Below, in pieces: positions 26,756 through 39,343 of a stretch of 64,000 bases of DNA. The DNA comes from Desmodesmus armatus. Its lineage: Eukaryota > Chlorophyta > Chlorophyceae > Sphaeropleales > Scenedesmaceae. The notes beneath the pieces are model-generated. The model was not told the origin of the DNA and did not search any database. It worked only from the letters and a program-made list of their open reading frames with translations. A program made the translations under genes and the position numbers. Location of the stretch: contig VIIQ02000643.1 of NCBI GenBank assembly GCA_007449985.2, positions 508,907 to 572,906 of the forward strand. The letters run 5' to 3'. Each line of letters starts with the position of its first letter. The first letter of the stretch is position 1.

Positions 26756-26770
26756 CAAGTGGTGTGACAT

Positions 26771-27724
26771 GAGGCGTATCTGAAGCATTGCAAGCTGCGG
26801 CCTGCAACCGCCACAAACAGCCAGCACCGCCCCTGAGGGCTCTGAGAACCCCACAACCCTACTCCATGGCCCCTATGACACAAACATTGTAGGGGGGTGC
26901 ATCCTCAGAAACCCGCTGGCGTGGCCGCAATGCTGCTAGCAATGCTTGCAAGCAAAGGGTGGTGTGTGGGGGGAGGTGGAGGGGGGGGGGGGGTAAATGG
27001 CCTGTCCCTTGATGCCTGGCTCCTCAAATGTGACATGTGGCCTTCAGTTTGAGCCTGTAGGTACTTGTTGGCAGTGGCGCGCTGTGCTGAGCATTGCGTC
27101 ATGGCCTCGCAAGGGGGTTTTGATGCCCCAAAACAAGGGATTTTGAGTTTTTGGGGCGATGTGAGTTGAAAACAGGCTGCTTATGCTGTGGGAATCACTG
27201 CCAGAGTCTCCTATGGTACCAAATCCATTGCCTAAGGCTTGTTTGGTCCCCTGTACAGGCAGCGCTACCTGTCGCTTGTCGCCAAGTGGTGTGCCATGAG
27301 GCGTATCTGAAGCATTGCAAGCTGCGGCCTGCAACCGCCACAAACAGCCAGCACCGCCCCTGAGGGCTCTGAGAACCCCACAACCCTACTCCATGGCCCC
27401 TATGACACAAACATTGTAGGGGGGTGCATCCTCAGAAACCCGCTGGCGTGGCCGCAATGCTGCTAGCAATGCTTGCAAGCAAAGGGTGGTGTGTGTGTGG
27501 GGGGGGGGGGGTTGGGGGGGGGGGGGGAGGTGGAGGGGGGGGGGGGGGTAAATGGCCTGTCCCTTGATGCCTGGCTCCTCAAATGTGACATGTGGCCTTC
27601 AGTTTGAGCCTGTAGGTACTTGTTGGCTGTGGCGCGCTGTGCTGAGCATTGCGTCATGGCCTCGCAAGGGGGGTTTTGATGCCCCAAAACAAGGGATTTT
27701 GAGTTTTTGGGGCGATGTGAGTTA
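26771..27724. repeat. Direct repeat R, copies 3 and 4
   Basis: Copy 3 (26771-27297) and copy 4 (27298 to about 27724) match copies 1 and 2 in order and in their break points, including the partial third unit that follows to about 27835. The G-tract lengths differ between copies. They mark the left end of block B. Confidence 0.9.
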
Positions 27725-28573
27725 TGGTTGAAAACAGGGTAAATGGCCTGTCCCTTGATGCCTGGCTCCTCAAATGTGACATGTGGCCTTCAGTTTGAGC
27801 CTGTAGGTACTTGTTGGCAGTGGCGCGCTGTGCTGGACACTTTCAAACAGCCAACATGCCACTGCTACCAACCAATCGTATGAAACTCATCAGCACCAGA
27901 GGGGCTTACTTGACAGAGACCTGCTTGGCAGCTGCAAACAATGACTAGGCGCTGAGACAGATAAATAATGCTGGATTTGGTCAAAAGCTGTTGTGTGCTG
28001 AACATCTACCTGTTGGACTGTAGGAGGCTGTAGAAAGCTGGGTTTCCCGTGCTTGCTTTGAACAAGTTGCCCAGTCAGCGTGACTTGCCCTTTGCATGTG
28101 CAAGTCACCCGCAACCCCGGCGATTGACTCAACTGATTTGCCCTCTTCACTGAGTGTGCCACAAGACTCATGAGCCCCTCCTTGCACATGCTGAGACTCC
28201 AACAACGTTGCTGCCACCCTTGCCCATGCACCAGGGTGGTACACGGTGGCACCCCCCGCGCTACAAAACTTGAATTGAATCAGTGTGCTACCATAGTGCA
28301 GCACTACAATGATGATACTCTGCTAAAATGCAGCAGCAGCAGCACCAAGCTGCACTGCTCAATGACAACCCCGTAATCACCTCCCTGCACAGGTCAAACA
28401 ACCATATCTTCTGCCGCGCATGCGGCCGAACAAGCTTGCTGACTGGGGCGCAGGCAGCACCACACCTGCTGCCTACCACAAAGTGCGCGGCATAGACAGC
28501 GCGGGATGCATGCTGCCTTGCGGCAGCATTGCACACCCAACAGTACAGCAGACGATGCAGCAGCAAGCTGCGC

Positions 28574-31500
28574 TCAACCCTGCCGGCGCTCATCCCTGAT
28601 GGCCTGCTGTGTTGCCCGTGCTGCCGTCAGCTGCCGACGCACTGCATGCAGGCCAGACCGAGTCAACGCCAACAATCCCTCATGTAGAGCCTGGTCCCCA
28701 GCCTGTGCAGGCTGCACCCAGCTTGTATACACACCGCTGCCACTGTCCCTAAGCTGCGCTTCTTGCTGCTCATAATACATCACCAGGCTGTCTGCATCAC
28801 CCTTGATCTTGATCTTGTGCTCTTGTGCCCGCAGCAGGCCATTGTATGCCGCCCAGTACTTCAGCTTGTCCTTAAACAGCCGCACACCTGCAACAGTACA
28901 GCACCAAAGTACTACTCAACGGTTGACGGGCGCATGGCCAAGGCCTGCACTCAGCTTCATTGAAACCTGCATCATCCCAGCATGCGTACCTTAGCCAAGG
29001 GGTTCTGACTGATAACGGTAGTTAATTAGGTCTTGGTTTAGTAGCTTATTTTCAGTATTGTATATAGATTTCAGCATAGCTCTATGCCTGTGCCTGAGCG
29101 CTTTCACCACCACACTAGCCTTGAGATCTCAACCAACCGTTGACACAGCCCCTCAAGCATCATGTTGTGTCACAACCTGCTCACCTGTTGCATCCTCAGG
29201 AATGCCCCTGAAGGCCCAAGGGAAGTCTCCAGCCACCACTTGCTCGGCCGTGATGTCATCTGGCCTGTTGTTGCTGCCCTGTGCCCTGATGCAGTTGTAC
29301 TTGTCGACCAGCTGCTTGATGCGCGCTTTGTGGTCGCCCATACGGTCCTGCACCGCCTTGCGCTCTTTGGGGGTCAGCAGTGCTGACCCCTTGTCAGGTT
29401 GACCTGCAGCACAACAATGGCTACTGAGTGATGCCAGCTTACAGAGCAGGGGTGCAACAACCCAGAGACTGCACAGAGGAAAGGAACTGACTAGTTCAGT
29501 TCTGCTCTGTCATGTTGAATATAGCTAGCACGCAAAACTGACATATGTTGGCACGGGTTACATGATGTTGTCCCCCCCCCTGCCCCCCAGTCGCATAGTC
29601 TCACCTTTGAGCTTGTACATCTGCTTCTGCACCATCAGGTACGTAGCCTCCATAGCATCCTCGTAGTCACAGCACTGGTACTCTGCCAGCTCCTGCAACC
29701 ACTGCTGCACCCCCACACCACCGTTGCCTGTGGCCGCCCAGAGGTGTAGCTTGTTGTGCATTGCAGCAACCTGCTGCGCAAATGTTAACACCCTGGATGC
29801 TGTTCCACCTGCTGAGCCAACCCCCTGCAAACCGCCCACCTGCCGCTGCAGTGACTGGATGTCCAGCAAAAGATCAGCTGCCAGTTGAGCCATGGAAGGC
29901 AAGGGCTGCTGCTGCTGCTGCTGACCTTGTTGCCCCTGCCCAGCTGGCTGTGTGGAGGGGCCTGGTTGTGCGCTGCTGCCATGCACTGCACCCCAGCTGG
30001 CGCAGGGCTCCAAGCGCTGCCTGAGATTCTGCAGACTGCAAACAGCACACGCGCGCGGCGCAAGCACGCACAACACATGACAGCGATATGGTCGACTCTG
30101 TTCATGGGCAAGCAAATCATTCACCAGGCAGTCCTCAACCTCAGGCACAGCATGCCTGGCCGAACAGACCCGCCCTGATACATACTGTCACAGTTGACCC
30201 AGCAAGCCAGGTTACTACTGCGGCACAGCTTGGGCTTTGCAGTGCCGTCTACGAGTGATTGCATCTTGCTGACCTGCTGATTGTCATAGCAACACTCCTA
30301 TGTCATACACCCAGCAAAGACTGTCAGGCTGAGGCTGGCGGTTGTAACCAACATGCACATGTCCGGTGCATCCAGGTTGACCCACCTGCGTTCAAGCTTT
30401 GGCAGCTTTTGCTTCAGCTTGCTGACCAGCTGCTGCACCTGAAACATCATGTCATCATCGGACAACACCAGGTCAGCGCCGTTGAAGCACGCCAGCACAT
30501 CAGCCAGAGTCCTGGTTTCCTGCACAGCCTTGATCAGCTGGACATACTGCGCCGCAGGAGACAGCTTCTGGTTGGCACGCCGTGAATGCTCTGCGGGCAG
30601 GGCAAAGCACATGACATCAATTCACAACCGCTTAGTGCCACCGTTTGCACTCACCAACACACCAGACATGAGTGTCGCTGCGGCGGCACCGGTGACCTTT
30701 GGCTTGCTGTTGTAGTAAGATCGCAGCGGCTGAAGCTGCCGTGTCTGTCAACAAAAACAAGTGGATAGGGCACCGGTGACCTTTGGCTTGCTGGCGCAGT
30801 GTTGATGATCATCAAGCGCACGCATGGCAGCCCGGCGTGGCATGCAGGTGGCTAGTATTCAAACTTGCAGCGCAGCACGGTGGATGTATTTGGCATTTGT
30901 AAGACCATGCACACCTTGAGCTGCTGCCACAACGGCTGCACCGATGGCCTCAATGACTTCTCTCTGCTGGATATCCACGCCGTAGACGCTGGCCGCTTCC
31001 TCGTATGCGCTTTGCCAAGCCTTGCCTGCAGCTTGTAGCTTGGCCAGTGCTCCAGTAGTGTCATCAAAGAACCTGCGCAACACATAACAACCTTTGTGTG
31101 CAGCTACCTTGGCAATGCAGGGAGGTGGGCAGCATGCATCATCAGCAGCTGCTGGAATGTTCATGACACGAACCCCTGGTGACCACTCAGCTGGCTCCTG
31201 GAGGTCTGTCATCTGCGCACCGTACCACCTGCAGCGTGCCATCAGGTGACGCGCAACGTGCTCTGGAATCTCAATTATGCGCACAGTACGGCTTATGACA
31301 GTGATGGCTTAGGCTTACCGTTTGTGCAGTGTGCCGCACAGGTTGCGTTGTTTGTCCAGGTTCCAGTCCCAAAGCACTTCAGTCAGGTGATTGGTGCTGC
31401 CTGTGTGCAAGGTACGGCACAAACAATGTTTGACTGGCAACCCAGGAAATGCTTAGTACTAGCTGTTGTGTGGCAGATCTTGGCATGCAGCATGTTGACC

Positions 31501-34500
31501 TGAGATATGAGACCACAAAGCTGGCCCAGAAGAAGGCAGCTGCTGCCTGCTTGCAAGCAAAAGAGCTAGCTCCGCTGGTCACCAAAATGTGGTGCGGCAG
31601 TACGTGTAATACACCCCTATTAACCCTACCACTTACCGCCTGGAGACATCCGCCTGACAATGAACCCCCAGGGGCTGACAAAGGCGTTAATCCGCTCAGT
31701 GAACTCTCCATCTTCAAGACCTAGCCCGGTGCGGTACAAGGGGCCAAAGAGGACCTGGTTTGAGCACAAACATATCAGGCAGGTGTCCACATGAGCAGGC
31801 TGCAAACTGTGTGTTGAGTCGAAACAGGCTGCCAGTCAGGCAACCTACATAGTCACAACACGGACAATAAGTAACCGTGCAACGTATGCATGGCGTCCCC
31901 CCATGCACACTGCACGGCACAAACAGGCGCAACGGGTTGAAAGCCACAACACTATCCTGAAGACATACGCAAACCTGAAAGCCATGTGTCACTGAATGCC
32001 AGCGCACGCGTGCACCCCTCCCCCCCCAAACCTGCGCGTGCACCCACCCGCAATCATGCCCACACATGAACCTACATGCAAGAAGGCATGCATGCATCTC
32101 CCCACATAACCCTAGAAGAAAAACATTGCGTGCTTGTGCCCTTACACACGTGCATGCTCCTTCACACATTCCAGCTGCCGCAACCCAGATGTGCTAGCAA
32201 GCTCCCTAGTCAGCGGCCTTGCGTGTGGTGCACCTGATCGCACACCCAATCCATTGTCTGCCCTGCTGATCATCATACTTGCTGATCACCTACTTGCGCG
32301 CACTGCTGACCATCAGCTGCTTGCAGCCTGCTTGCCACTTTGTTTTGCGCACTCATGACCCCCCCCCCTCACACACACCCAAGCTGCAAGTGGCCCACTC
32401 TGTCCATCCCACAAGCACACCTCACCTGGCACCACCAGACATGGGTACTGGAGTGCATGGCTGACGTGGCAGGCGTGATGTCCTGGACCTGCTGCTGTGT
32501 CACTACCAACTGGGTGGGCAGCTCCGCAACCAGGCGGGCCACTTTTACATCACCAGCAGCGCGCTTGAGGCCGATGTTCTCCACCACCTTGGCAATCCAG
32601 GCATACCACTTGCACACCAGGTCTCCAAAGAAGAAGCGCCCTCTGAGCTGGGACAGCACTGCGTGCAGCGCATGATAGCAGTGCATGCAGACAAACGCTG
32701 TGCATACCACAACACGATGTGAGCCCAACACACCCAAGGGCCATGTCGTGACTGTACACCCAAAGAGAGTTTGTTGTACTGCTGCTATCTGCGCGATAGC
32801 CTAGTGATTTCAAGTGATGGGGAAAAATCGGTGATGCTGCATGGGATGCACAAATAAAACCCAGACAGCAGAATGAGCCTAGCAAAAACAACACGACGCG
32901 CAACTGTGCTCACCAGCCAGCATCAGGTAGGCATAGCCGTACCGCTCGTGGCCGTAGGCAGCGGGCATTGTGGCCATGCTGAGCAGGACCAGGTGCGGGC
33001 ACCCCAGCAGGAACCGCCCTGTGACCCGCTTATTGTCGGCGCGCCCCTTGCGGTCACCGGCTGCATGGTAGCTGCTGTTGCCACACAGCTTGTCTTGCTT
33101 GACGCGGTCGCTGCAGGCGTCCACAAGGTCCATCACACCTCGGTCGTGCCTGATGCAAGTACAGGTCAGCACACAGGCTCAGGGCCACACAGGCTTGTGC
33201 GGACCAAGTGGCCTTCCGTCGCATGCAGCTATGCAAGAAGCCGGACTGCAGCCATTGCCGGATCTGAGAGCACAAAGACGCACGTGTCAACACTCTCGCA
33301 CATTGCGGTATGATGAGGCAACCATCTCAACAATACTGCACTGCTGGCTGCACAGCAGTGCCCCACATTGGGCACCCTAGGCCTAGAGACGGCACATCCC
33401 ACCTGTCAGGCACCGCCAGGCTGCCTGGAACGCCCTCATATCTGCTCCTGTAGTTGTTCTGCTGCAGGTCCAACACGTCCAGTTTGAGGTTGCCGTCGGC
33501 ATGGGCGCAGTGCAGGTGTGTGCCCCCACAGCACACAGGGCACTCCTCCTGCTTGACACCACAGCACCGCTCCAGGTGATGCTGCAGCTCCCGGAACACT
33601 GTGTAGCCACTGCTCAAAGCCTCATGGTCAATGCTCGCACCTGTAAGGCAAAGGGGGGGGGATGCAGCGAGTGCGCCTGTGAGATATCTGTGGTAGTCTC
33701 CGGTGCGTCAACCGACAACAAAGCTGTTATAAAACGCTGACCTGTGTTGGACACTTGTGCGCGCGTTTGCCGACAGCATCAAGCCATTGAAGGTTCAAGA
33801 ATGGTGGTGGAGGGCAGGGCGGGCGACAATGCAAAGCTCAATTCAGCCATGCAGTTGGTCAACAGACATGGGATGTTCTGGCAGCCCACCTGGTTGTAAA
33901 CACGGGCACCAACTGCATCCAGAGCCTTGGCACGACTCTCCCACCCTGTCGGGCGCTGAAGCAGCAGCTCTTGCCGAATGCGGGTGACCTCACGCAGCTC
34001 CAAGAACGTCTGGTTGTTGGAGTGCAGGCTGTGAGGGTACAGCCTCAACTGCAGCAAGTCCGCCCATGACTGCCACTTCTCCTTCCCACAGCCGCTGCAG
34101 ATGTAGAGGGCCTTGACAAAATCAAGGCGGCCTGCAGCACATGCATGCAGCAAAGGAGGGCAGCAACATCATGGAACACAGTCAAACGCAAGGCAGCTGA
34201 CTGTGCACACGGGCAGCCACAAGGGTGGGATGGTGAGGTTAGCTGCAGCTCAGCTGCCAAGGATTGCTACAACTCCTGCATCCATTGGCACCGGCTGCCA
34301 TACGGTTCTCTTTCACCAGCCCAAAGCCTGTCTTCCATACGCACCATAGCCTGTGATGACGATAAGCTTCTTCTGCTTGTCCTTGTCATATGTAGCGGGA
34401 GCCAACGTCCAGCCCCCGCTGCCACAACTGCATGGACCTGGTGGCGTGTTATAGCACCTCGGGAGATCCACCCAGTCCTCCTGCTGTGGGTCATACTGCA

Positions 34501-35307
34501 GCTGAGTGGGCCTCAGCGGCTGCCTGAACCCATTCAGCAGGCTCTCGCGTTCATGGGTGTGCGCCCAGCTGTGCTGCTGCTGGTCGTGTGCTTCACACAG
34601 CAGCAGCCCACCCTGCTGGCAGCTGCAGCACCTGACTGTTGCCACTGCTGAACAGCCTGTGTGCTGGCACTGCAGACCTGCTGGCACTGCCTGTGCTTTC
34701 ACCAAGGCTTCCAGCAACTCAGCCACTTGTGCCTGCTTGAGGCCCTCTGGGTCCTGCTCACGAAGGCGCTCCTCTGCAGGCAGTCAAGGTGAAGCAGTGG
34801 CGACGAAGCACTTAGTGATCGCCTTGGTGTTGATTGCTGAGAGCGAAGCCAGCACTGCTCAGGTGATGCGGCAGCATTGACCACAACACCTACCTCTGAA
34901 CCTGCTGTCAAGCTCTGCCACCATGCCAACCTCATCTGCAGACAGCTGCTGCAGGTTTTGCTCAAAGGTGCTGTTAGGGTGTGCACCGTGCTGCTGCTGC
35001 TGTTGCTGCGATGGCCCGTCCCTTGCCCAGCTGCCTGCTGTGGGAGTGTCGGACCCCTGTGCTCCTGGTGCTGCCGTTCCTGCTGCTGCAACTTCTGTTC
35101 TCTGAGTCGAGCCTTGTTGCTGGCCAGCTCCTGCCGCAGCTCTGACTCGAGGTGCTGGGCATTGGCCTCTGCTGTTGCTCCTGCCTCTGCTGCTGTCCGC
35201 TTCTTTCTGACCCGCTTGGGTTTGTCTCCATTAGCTGCTGCACTCTGCGCTATCTCATCAGCTAGCAAAGTTTCTAGCTCCTCTGTTGTGTAGTCACGCT
35301 TTGGCAT
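28574..35307 (-). CDS. KDZ-type transposase with N-terminal cysteine cluster (full copy B)
   Basis: Thirteen minus-strand exons join in phase: 34894-35307, 34345-34773, 33868-34131, 33403-33640, 32914-33149, 32426-32658, 31637-31754, 31319-31400, 30879-31072, 30386-30590, 29605-30035, 29185-29403, 28574-28887. They give about 1125 residues if one base is added near 35013-35028 (a G run on the coding strand). This is the Kyakuja-Dileera-Zisupton family of DDE-like DNA transposases. Visible parts: basic N-terminus; Cys/His cluster (Cys174 to His206, then CSC at 253-255 and CSGC at 293-296); CPVC (403-406); HADGNLKL (Asp418); GCPH (499-501) and GHERYGYAY; FFFGDLVCKW (Asp540); GLGLEDGEFTE (Glu622); TEVLWDWNLDK; Gln-rich and helical C-terminal part with GDFPWAF. 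The donor at 33868 (GTCTGT) was chosen by phase; a better-looking donor at 33890 breaks phase. The donor at 30879 is also weak. Confidence 0.85.
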
Positions 35308-36241
35308 TGGCCTGATCTGAACTAGTCGTTGATCTCAACAAGGCTTGCTTGCTGTGGAGTGGGGACGTTCAGCGCTGAGAGATACCAAGATACTTGAAAT
35401 CGTTTCTCAGCGATAAATGATGATGCCTGCGGCAGTCTGGGGCTTCAGGGATGATAAAATCCTTAAAGGAGGTGTGTTGGTTGCATGTGTGCAACAAGGT
35501 ATGTAACAACTACGTTGAACGCTGACGTGCAACCTGGACCTGGGACGAGTTTGCACGCATATGTGCAACAAGGACCCCCGCGCCATAAGGCAACGGCTGA
35601 CAGTGAAATGCAAACACTGCAAGGATTGTGGCACTGCAAAGTCATTGCCGTTGGAGTTTGATACGTATGCCGTAAGCGCCGCTGCCTTGCTGCCTGCAGA
35701 TGACAGTGTCATGGAAACGCCGAAAAAAATTGTGCCACTTGTCCTGCAAGGGCTTTGCCCAAAACGGCCAGATTTGAAATCCTGATGGCTTTGGTTGCAC
35801 GCAGTACCAAGACAAGCGGCATGATATGACGATGAAACGGACACGATGGCATGTTGGGTGATGCAAGGCATGCGTGGGTGCACATTTGCGCGATGCAGTG
35901 TCCGACCGACATACAACCTGAAATTGTGGTGTTAGGTTGCTTGATTGAGGACTTGCAACAAAGCAAGGCCAATGGAGTGTTCCCATTAAGTTGAACTCAG
36001 TGAATTGAAGGGGGCCAATTCACTCCAAGTCCACGAGCAGCCAGTCCGCGGCCGATACGTAACCTTTGAGCATATGTACAGTCGAGTTGGAGCCCTTGCG
36101 GAGCCAGCCTGAGAGTGCTACTGCTGTCTCAGCATCAACCTGATCACGATTCAATTCACTCGAGAGGGCCCGCAGCGCCATGCTGGCCCACGTGCGCTAG
36201 CAATACTAGCTCGAACGATTTAGATTCAACGTTCCGTACCC
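35308..36241. other. Intergenic stretch between divergent genes
   Basis: About 0.93 kb between the KDZ start (minus) and the next plus-strand start, so it may act as a shared promoter region. No TATA-like or other clear element was identified. The piece at 35690-35810 resembles 16740-16870. Near 35993 lies ttgaactcagtgaattgaag, related in inverted sense to sequence near 39229-39255 on the far side of the next gene. Confidence 0.45.
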
Positions 36242-38784
36242 ATGTCGCGTTGCAAAGCGAAGTCAGCTGGCAGTGATCCAGCCAGACACTCTACTGCTGC
36301 AGAGCAAGAAGAGAAGCTCATGCGACAACGTCTGGCAGCTGACAATGCCGCTATCGACTACACGAGTGGATATCTCAAGCCTGGCACAGAGCTGCCGAGC
36401 CTGTGGCTCAGGGCACGTCAGAATGACTGCAGCCTGCAGTAGCGCTGGGGCGGGTGCTGTTGACACCACCCAGCACCACCCAGCAGGCCATGCTGCAGGA
36501 GCGCCACACCTATGGTCAGGAATTTGCCGTCTTCAACCCCTGCGTAAGTGCTGAGGTCTCCAGGGCATGCAGCAGAGCATCAGAGTCCAGCAGCAGAGTC
36601 TGGCCAGCAACGGCACAGATTACAAGGGCCGAAGCAGTACTGGCAGACAGCAGGTGTTGCAATCCCCCCTGACCCGTCTATTTTGTTCCCCTGCAGGTGA
36701 CTCACTCAGTACTGCAAGATTGGTCAGCTGAGGTTCCCCAAGTGCCGGTGGTGTGGGGTACTGCCGGGCAATGGGTGGAGGCAGGGCACCCGCTGTATCC
36801 TGCTGCTGGATGGCCAGCAGAAGGTGTTCAGCCAGGGCATGACACATTAGGGACACCCCAGCCACAACGGTGAGCTTCAAGCAGTGTGGTGTGTTGATGG
36901 TACACTGCTTCGACAGCTGTTGTTTCCATTGAGGCTGGGTTGCTCGCACTGGGGTGACTCAACCGCTCACTGTGCTGCTTCTTGTTTCCAGTGTGGGTTC
37001 CATGAGATTGGACGGTGCTGCATGCCGTGTTGAATCTACTGTGCCCTTGCTTCTGTGACTGCAGAGTACACCTTCAGCCCTTGGGACATGGCTGGAACTC
37101 AACTTTCAAGCCTGCCCTGCCTTGGGTGGAGGTGTTTCTGACCCGATGCAGCTGGTGCACAAGGGCATGCTGAGTGGTGAGTGCTGAGCTGGCTAGCTGT
37201 GCTGAGCAGGGTCATCAAACTTGGCTGGGCTGAGCTGGGGCATGTTGGTGCTGTTGCTGTCGGCACCTGAGGCTTCGTACATGCTAGTACCAACCATACT
37301 GCCAGGTGCTGACACGGCAGGGATGTTTTCTTGTTGTGTTTGCAGACCCCCCCTGTGTCAACTTGTACGTGGAGGTGGGCCAGAGCAAGTGAGCTGACTC
37401 TGTGTCACTGCCAGTGTGGCATGTCCAAGAATGAGGCAGCCAACCTTGAGGGGAGCGCAGCCTGCACACCACAGCCACAATGGCACAGCTCACTGCAGGA
37501 GGTGAGGGGGAGCAGAGGACACATGGGCCGTGATTGATTAGGACACACTTGTGTAGGTGGCTGAGGGGAGACGAGACCCTGCAAGAGGGTTTGGCACATG
37601 GTATTTTCTTCACAGTGTAGATATCGACACCTAGCTGCCTGACTGTGTTGTGTATGTACACCAGCAATGTACTTCATGTAACAAGTGGATGTATTTTGCA
37701 CATGGCTGCTCAAGCTCACAAGCTGCCTGCTTTGTGTATCTGCAACTGCTTTATGGTGCAGGCTTTGCAGACCCCCCCCCCCCCTCAAAGCGCCATCGCA
37801 GGGCTGCTGACAGTAACAGCTGCACTGCTGGTGAAAAGGGGGCAGATGAGGATACGCAGCCAGCCCTCAAGCAGTGGCGCCAGCAGCAGACCCCCAGCTG
37901 GGCAACAGAAAGGGTTGCAACTGGGTTGGCAGCTGATGCAGTTGTGGGTGAGGTGCGAGGAGAGGAGGAGCAGCAACTGTTCATGCAGCTGCTGCCCCAG
38001 TTTCTTCCAGCCGACAGCAGCAACCTCTCTGAGGCTGCCAGCAAGCAGTGTTGACTTCAGGGCCATGCCAGACGCTTGGAATGCACAGGTGCCACTGTTG
38101 CACGGGGCTGGGAAAGCATTCACCTACAAGCAGGTCTTGCAGCTCAGGAAGCACTTCACCAAGGTCAGCATCCAGCACCGGCAGTCACTAGCTACCCAGC
38201 AAGTTCAGGACAGAGCAGCAATGGCAGCAGCTGCTGCTGCTGGAAACAATGGAGGGGCTGCAGCTGCTGCTGCTGCTGCTGCTGGCAGCAATGGAGGGCA
38301 GCAGCTGCTGCTGCTGGCAGCAATGGAGGCTGCTGCTGTTGCTGTTGCTGCTGCAAGTACAGATGCAGCAGCAGCTGGCTGCAGTAAGGAAGATGCTGCT
38401 GCTGTTGAAGCAGCAGCTGCAGCAGGCAGGGGCAATGTCCAGCAGCAAATGGCTTGGCAGGGTATCTTTGGGAAGCCCAGTGCAGCACCAGTGGCAGCAG
38501 TAAGCAGCCAACCAAGGGGTCCAAGGAAGGGTGGTGCTCGGGCCAACAAGAAGAGTGTGCTATGCACACTGGTGAGGATGCAGCAGCAGGTAGCAGCTGG
38601 CCAGCTGCCGCGAGATCAGCCTCTGACAGTAGATGCAGCAAGTGCATTCGCCGGGGGTGTGCAGGCAACGCATGCACACAAGCATGCGTTGCCTGCACAC
38701 AAGCATGAGTGCACCTTCTGCAAGTGCTCAGGTTGCCAGAAAGGCAGTTGTGTGCTTGTGATTTGGTTGTGTTTGGTTGGGTGA
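36242..38784 (+). pseudogene. Decayed Cys-rich, Ala/Gln-rich gene of unknown family
   Basis: Pieces read as exons of one plus-strand gene but need several corrections. A start at 36242 opens MSRCKAKSAGSDPARHS and runs to a stop at 36442. A second piece in another frame ends FAVFNPC at a good donor (36543). The next exon starts at 36710 with YCKIGQLRFPKCRWCG and meets a TAG after QGMTH. Further Cys-rich pieces are CGFHEIGRCCMPC (about 36990-37030) and CTSCNKWMYFAHGC (about 37665). The last part (about 38055-38784) reads MPDAWNAQVPLLHG, polyAla/Gln runs and HECTFCKCSGC. At least two frame changes and two in-frame stops remain. Possible zinc-finger protein of a mobile element; no family assigned. 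Confidence 0.4.
38657..38700. repeat. Perfect 19-bp inverted repeat inside an open frame
   Basis: Arms 38657-38675 (gtgtgcaggcaacgcatgc) and 38682-38700 are exact reverse complements with a 6-base acacaa loop. It lies in the open frame of the last part of the decayed gene and encodes a His/Ala-rich turn. Such a long perfect palindrome in coding sequence is unusual and may be a recent insertion footprint. Confidence 0.9.
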
Positions 38785-39343
38785 TGTCGAAGTGGTCTTG
38801 TGTGACACATGCTACTAGCATGTTTTGTCCACAGTGATCATCAGCATGACATGTATCTTTTTCTCTGTGAACCTGATTAATGGGCTGTATATGTGCCACA
38901 TGTGGCCCGGCATACTTGTTTGCGATGATCAGCCATGTTGACATGCCTCTGATGCCAGCACTTGTGTGGTGCAAGCAAAGGAGTGGTTGCAGGATGGATT
39001 TTTGACTGTGTAGGCAGCAGTTTGTCATAGCTCAACAAGCATGAATCAACGTACAGCAACCAAGCAACTTGATAGAGGACTTCGGATTAGTCCCGAACAT
39101 ATTATACATCAAATGCAGTCAACAAATGGATTGCACAAGCCACGTCATGGCAGCCAGGGCTCTCTACCAAATTAGCGCGCCTAAACCACGTGACACACAC
39201 ACGCTTGTCAATTCATGCGCTGACGCGCGTGAATTGAGTTCAATTCACTTCAATCCACCCAATGTTTGGGGCGGCAAAGCCGCCATACCCCCCTTTTCCC
39301 GCCGTTCGCCCCATACTAGTGAATTAAACCCGGGGGGGGCAAG
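38785..39343. other. Spacer before the satellite, with two small hairpins
   Basis: No exon is recognised. Two perfect hairpins occur: 39229-39248 (gtgaattga arms, GT centre) and 39270-39284 (ggcggc arms, AAA loop). The gaattg-rich words here resemble, in inverted orientation, those at about 35993-36040, so they may be remnants of terminal inverted repeats that frame the decayed gene. The satellite begins directly after a G run at about 39332. Confidence 0.5.

Larger units (their letters stand above)
20754..26770. repeat. Tandem duplication, block A (6.0 kb)
   Basis: Block A repeats as block B starting at 26771. Offsets are 6009-6017 bp up to about 24045 (30054 in B) and then 8391-8393 bp, so A lacks about 2.38 kb that B has (B about 30054-32440). 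The A junction carries a few extra bases (near tacgga). Its right end stops at about 26753 inside exon 1 of the KDZ gene and continues in repeat R sequence, with a gct microhomology. Sequence outside these events is almost identical, so the duplication is recent. Confidence 0.92.
26771..35330. repeat. Tandem duplication, block B (8.6 kb, full length)
   Basis: Same order as block A: two R repeats, 3' flank, KDZ gene on the minus strand. B keeps the 2.38 kb lost from A and extends through the true start of the gene at 35307. The right limit of the shared unit cannot be set, because A is truncated inside exon 1. Confidence 0.88.

Noticed and set aside
30880..31284. Extension of the KDZ exon upstream to 31284 as one continuous 141-residue frame
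   Set aside because: The exon at 31319-31400 ends in phase 2 and joins cleanly to an acceptor at 31072. The part between has the properties of an intron.
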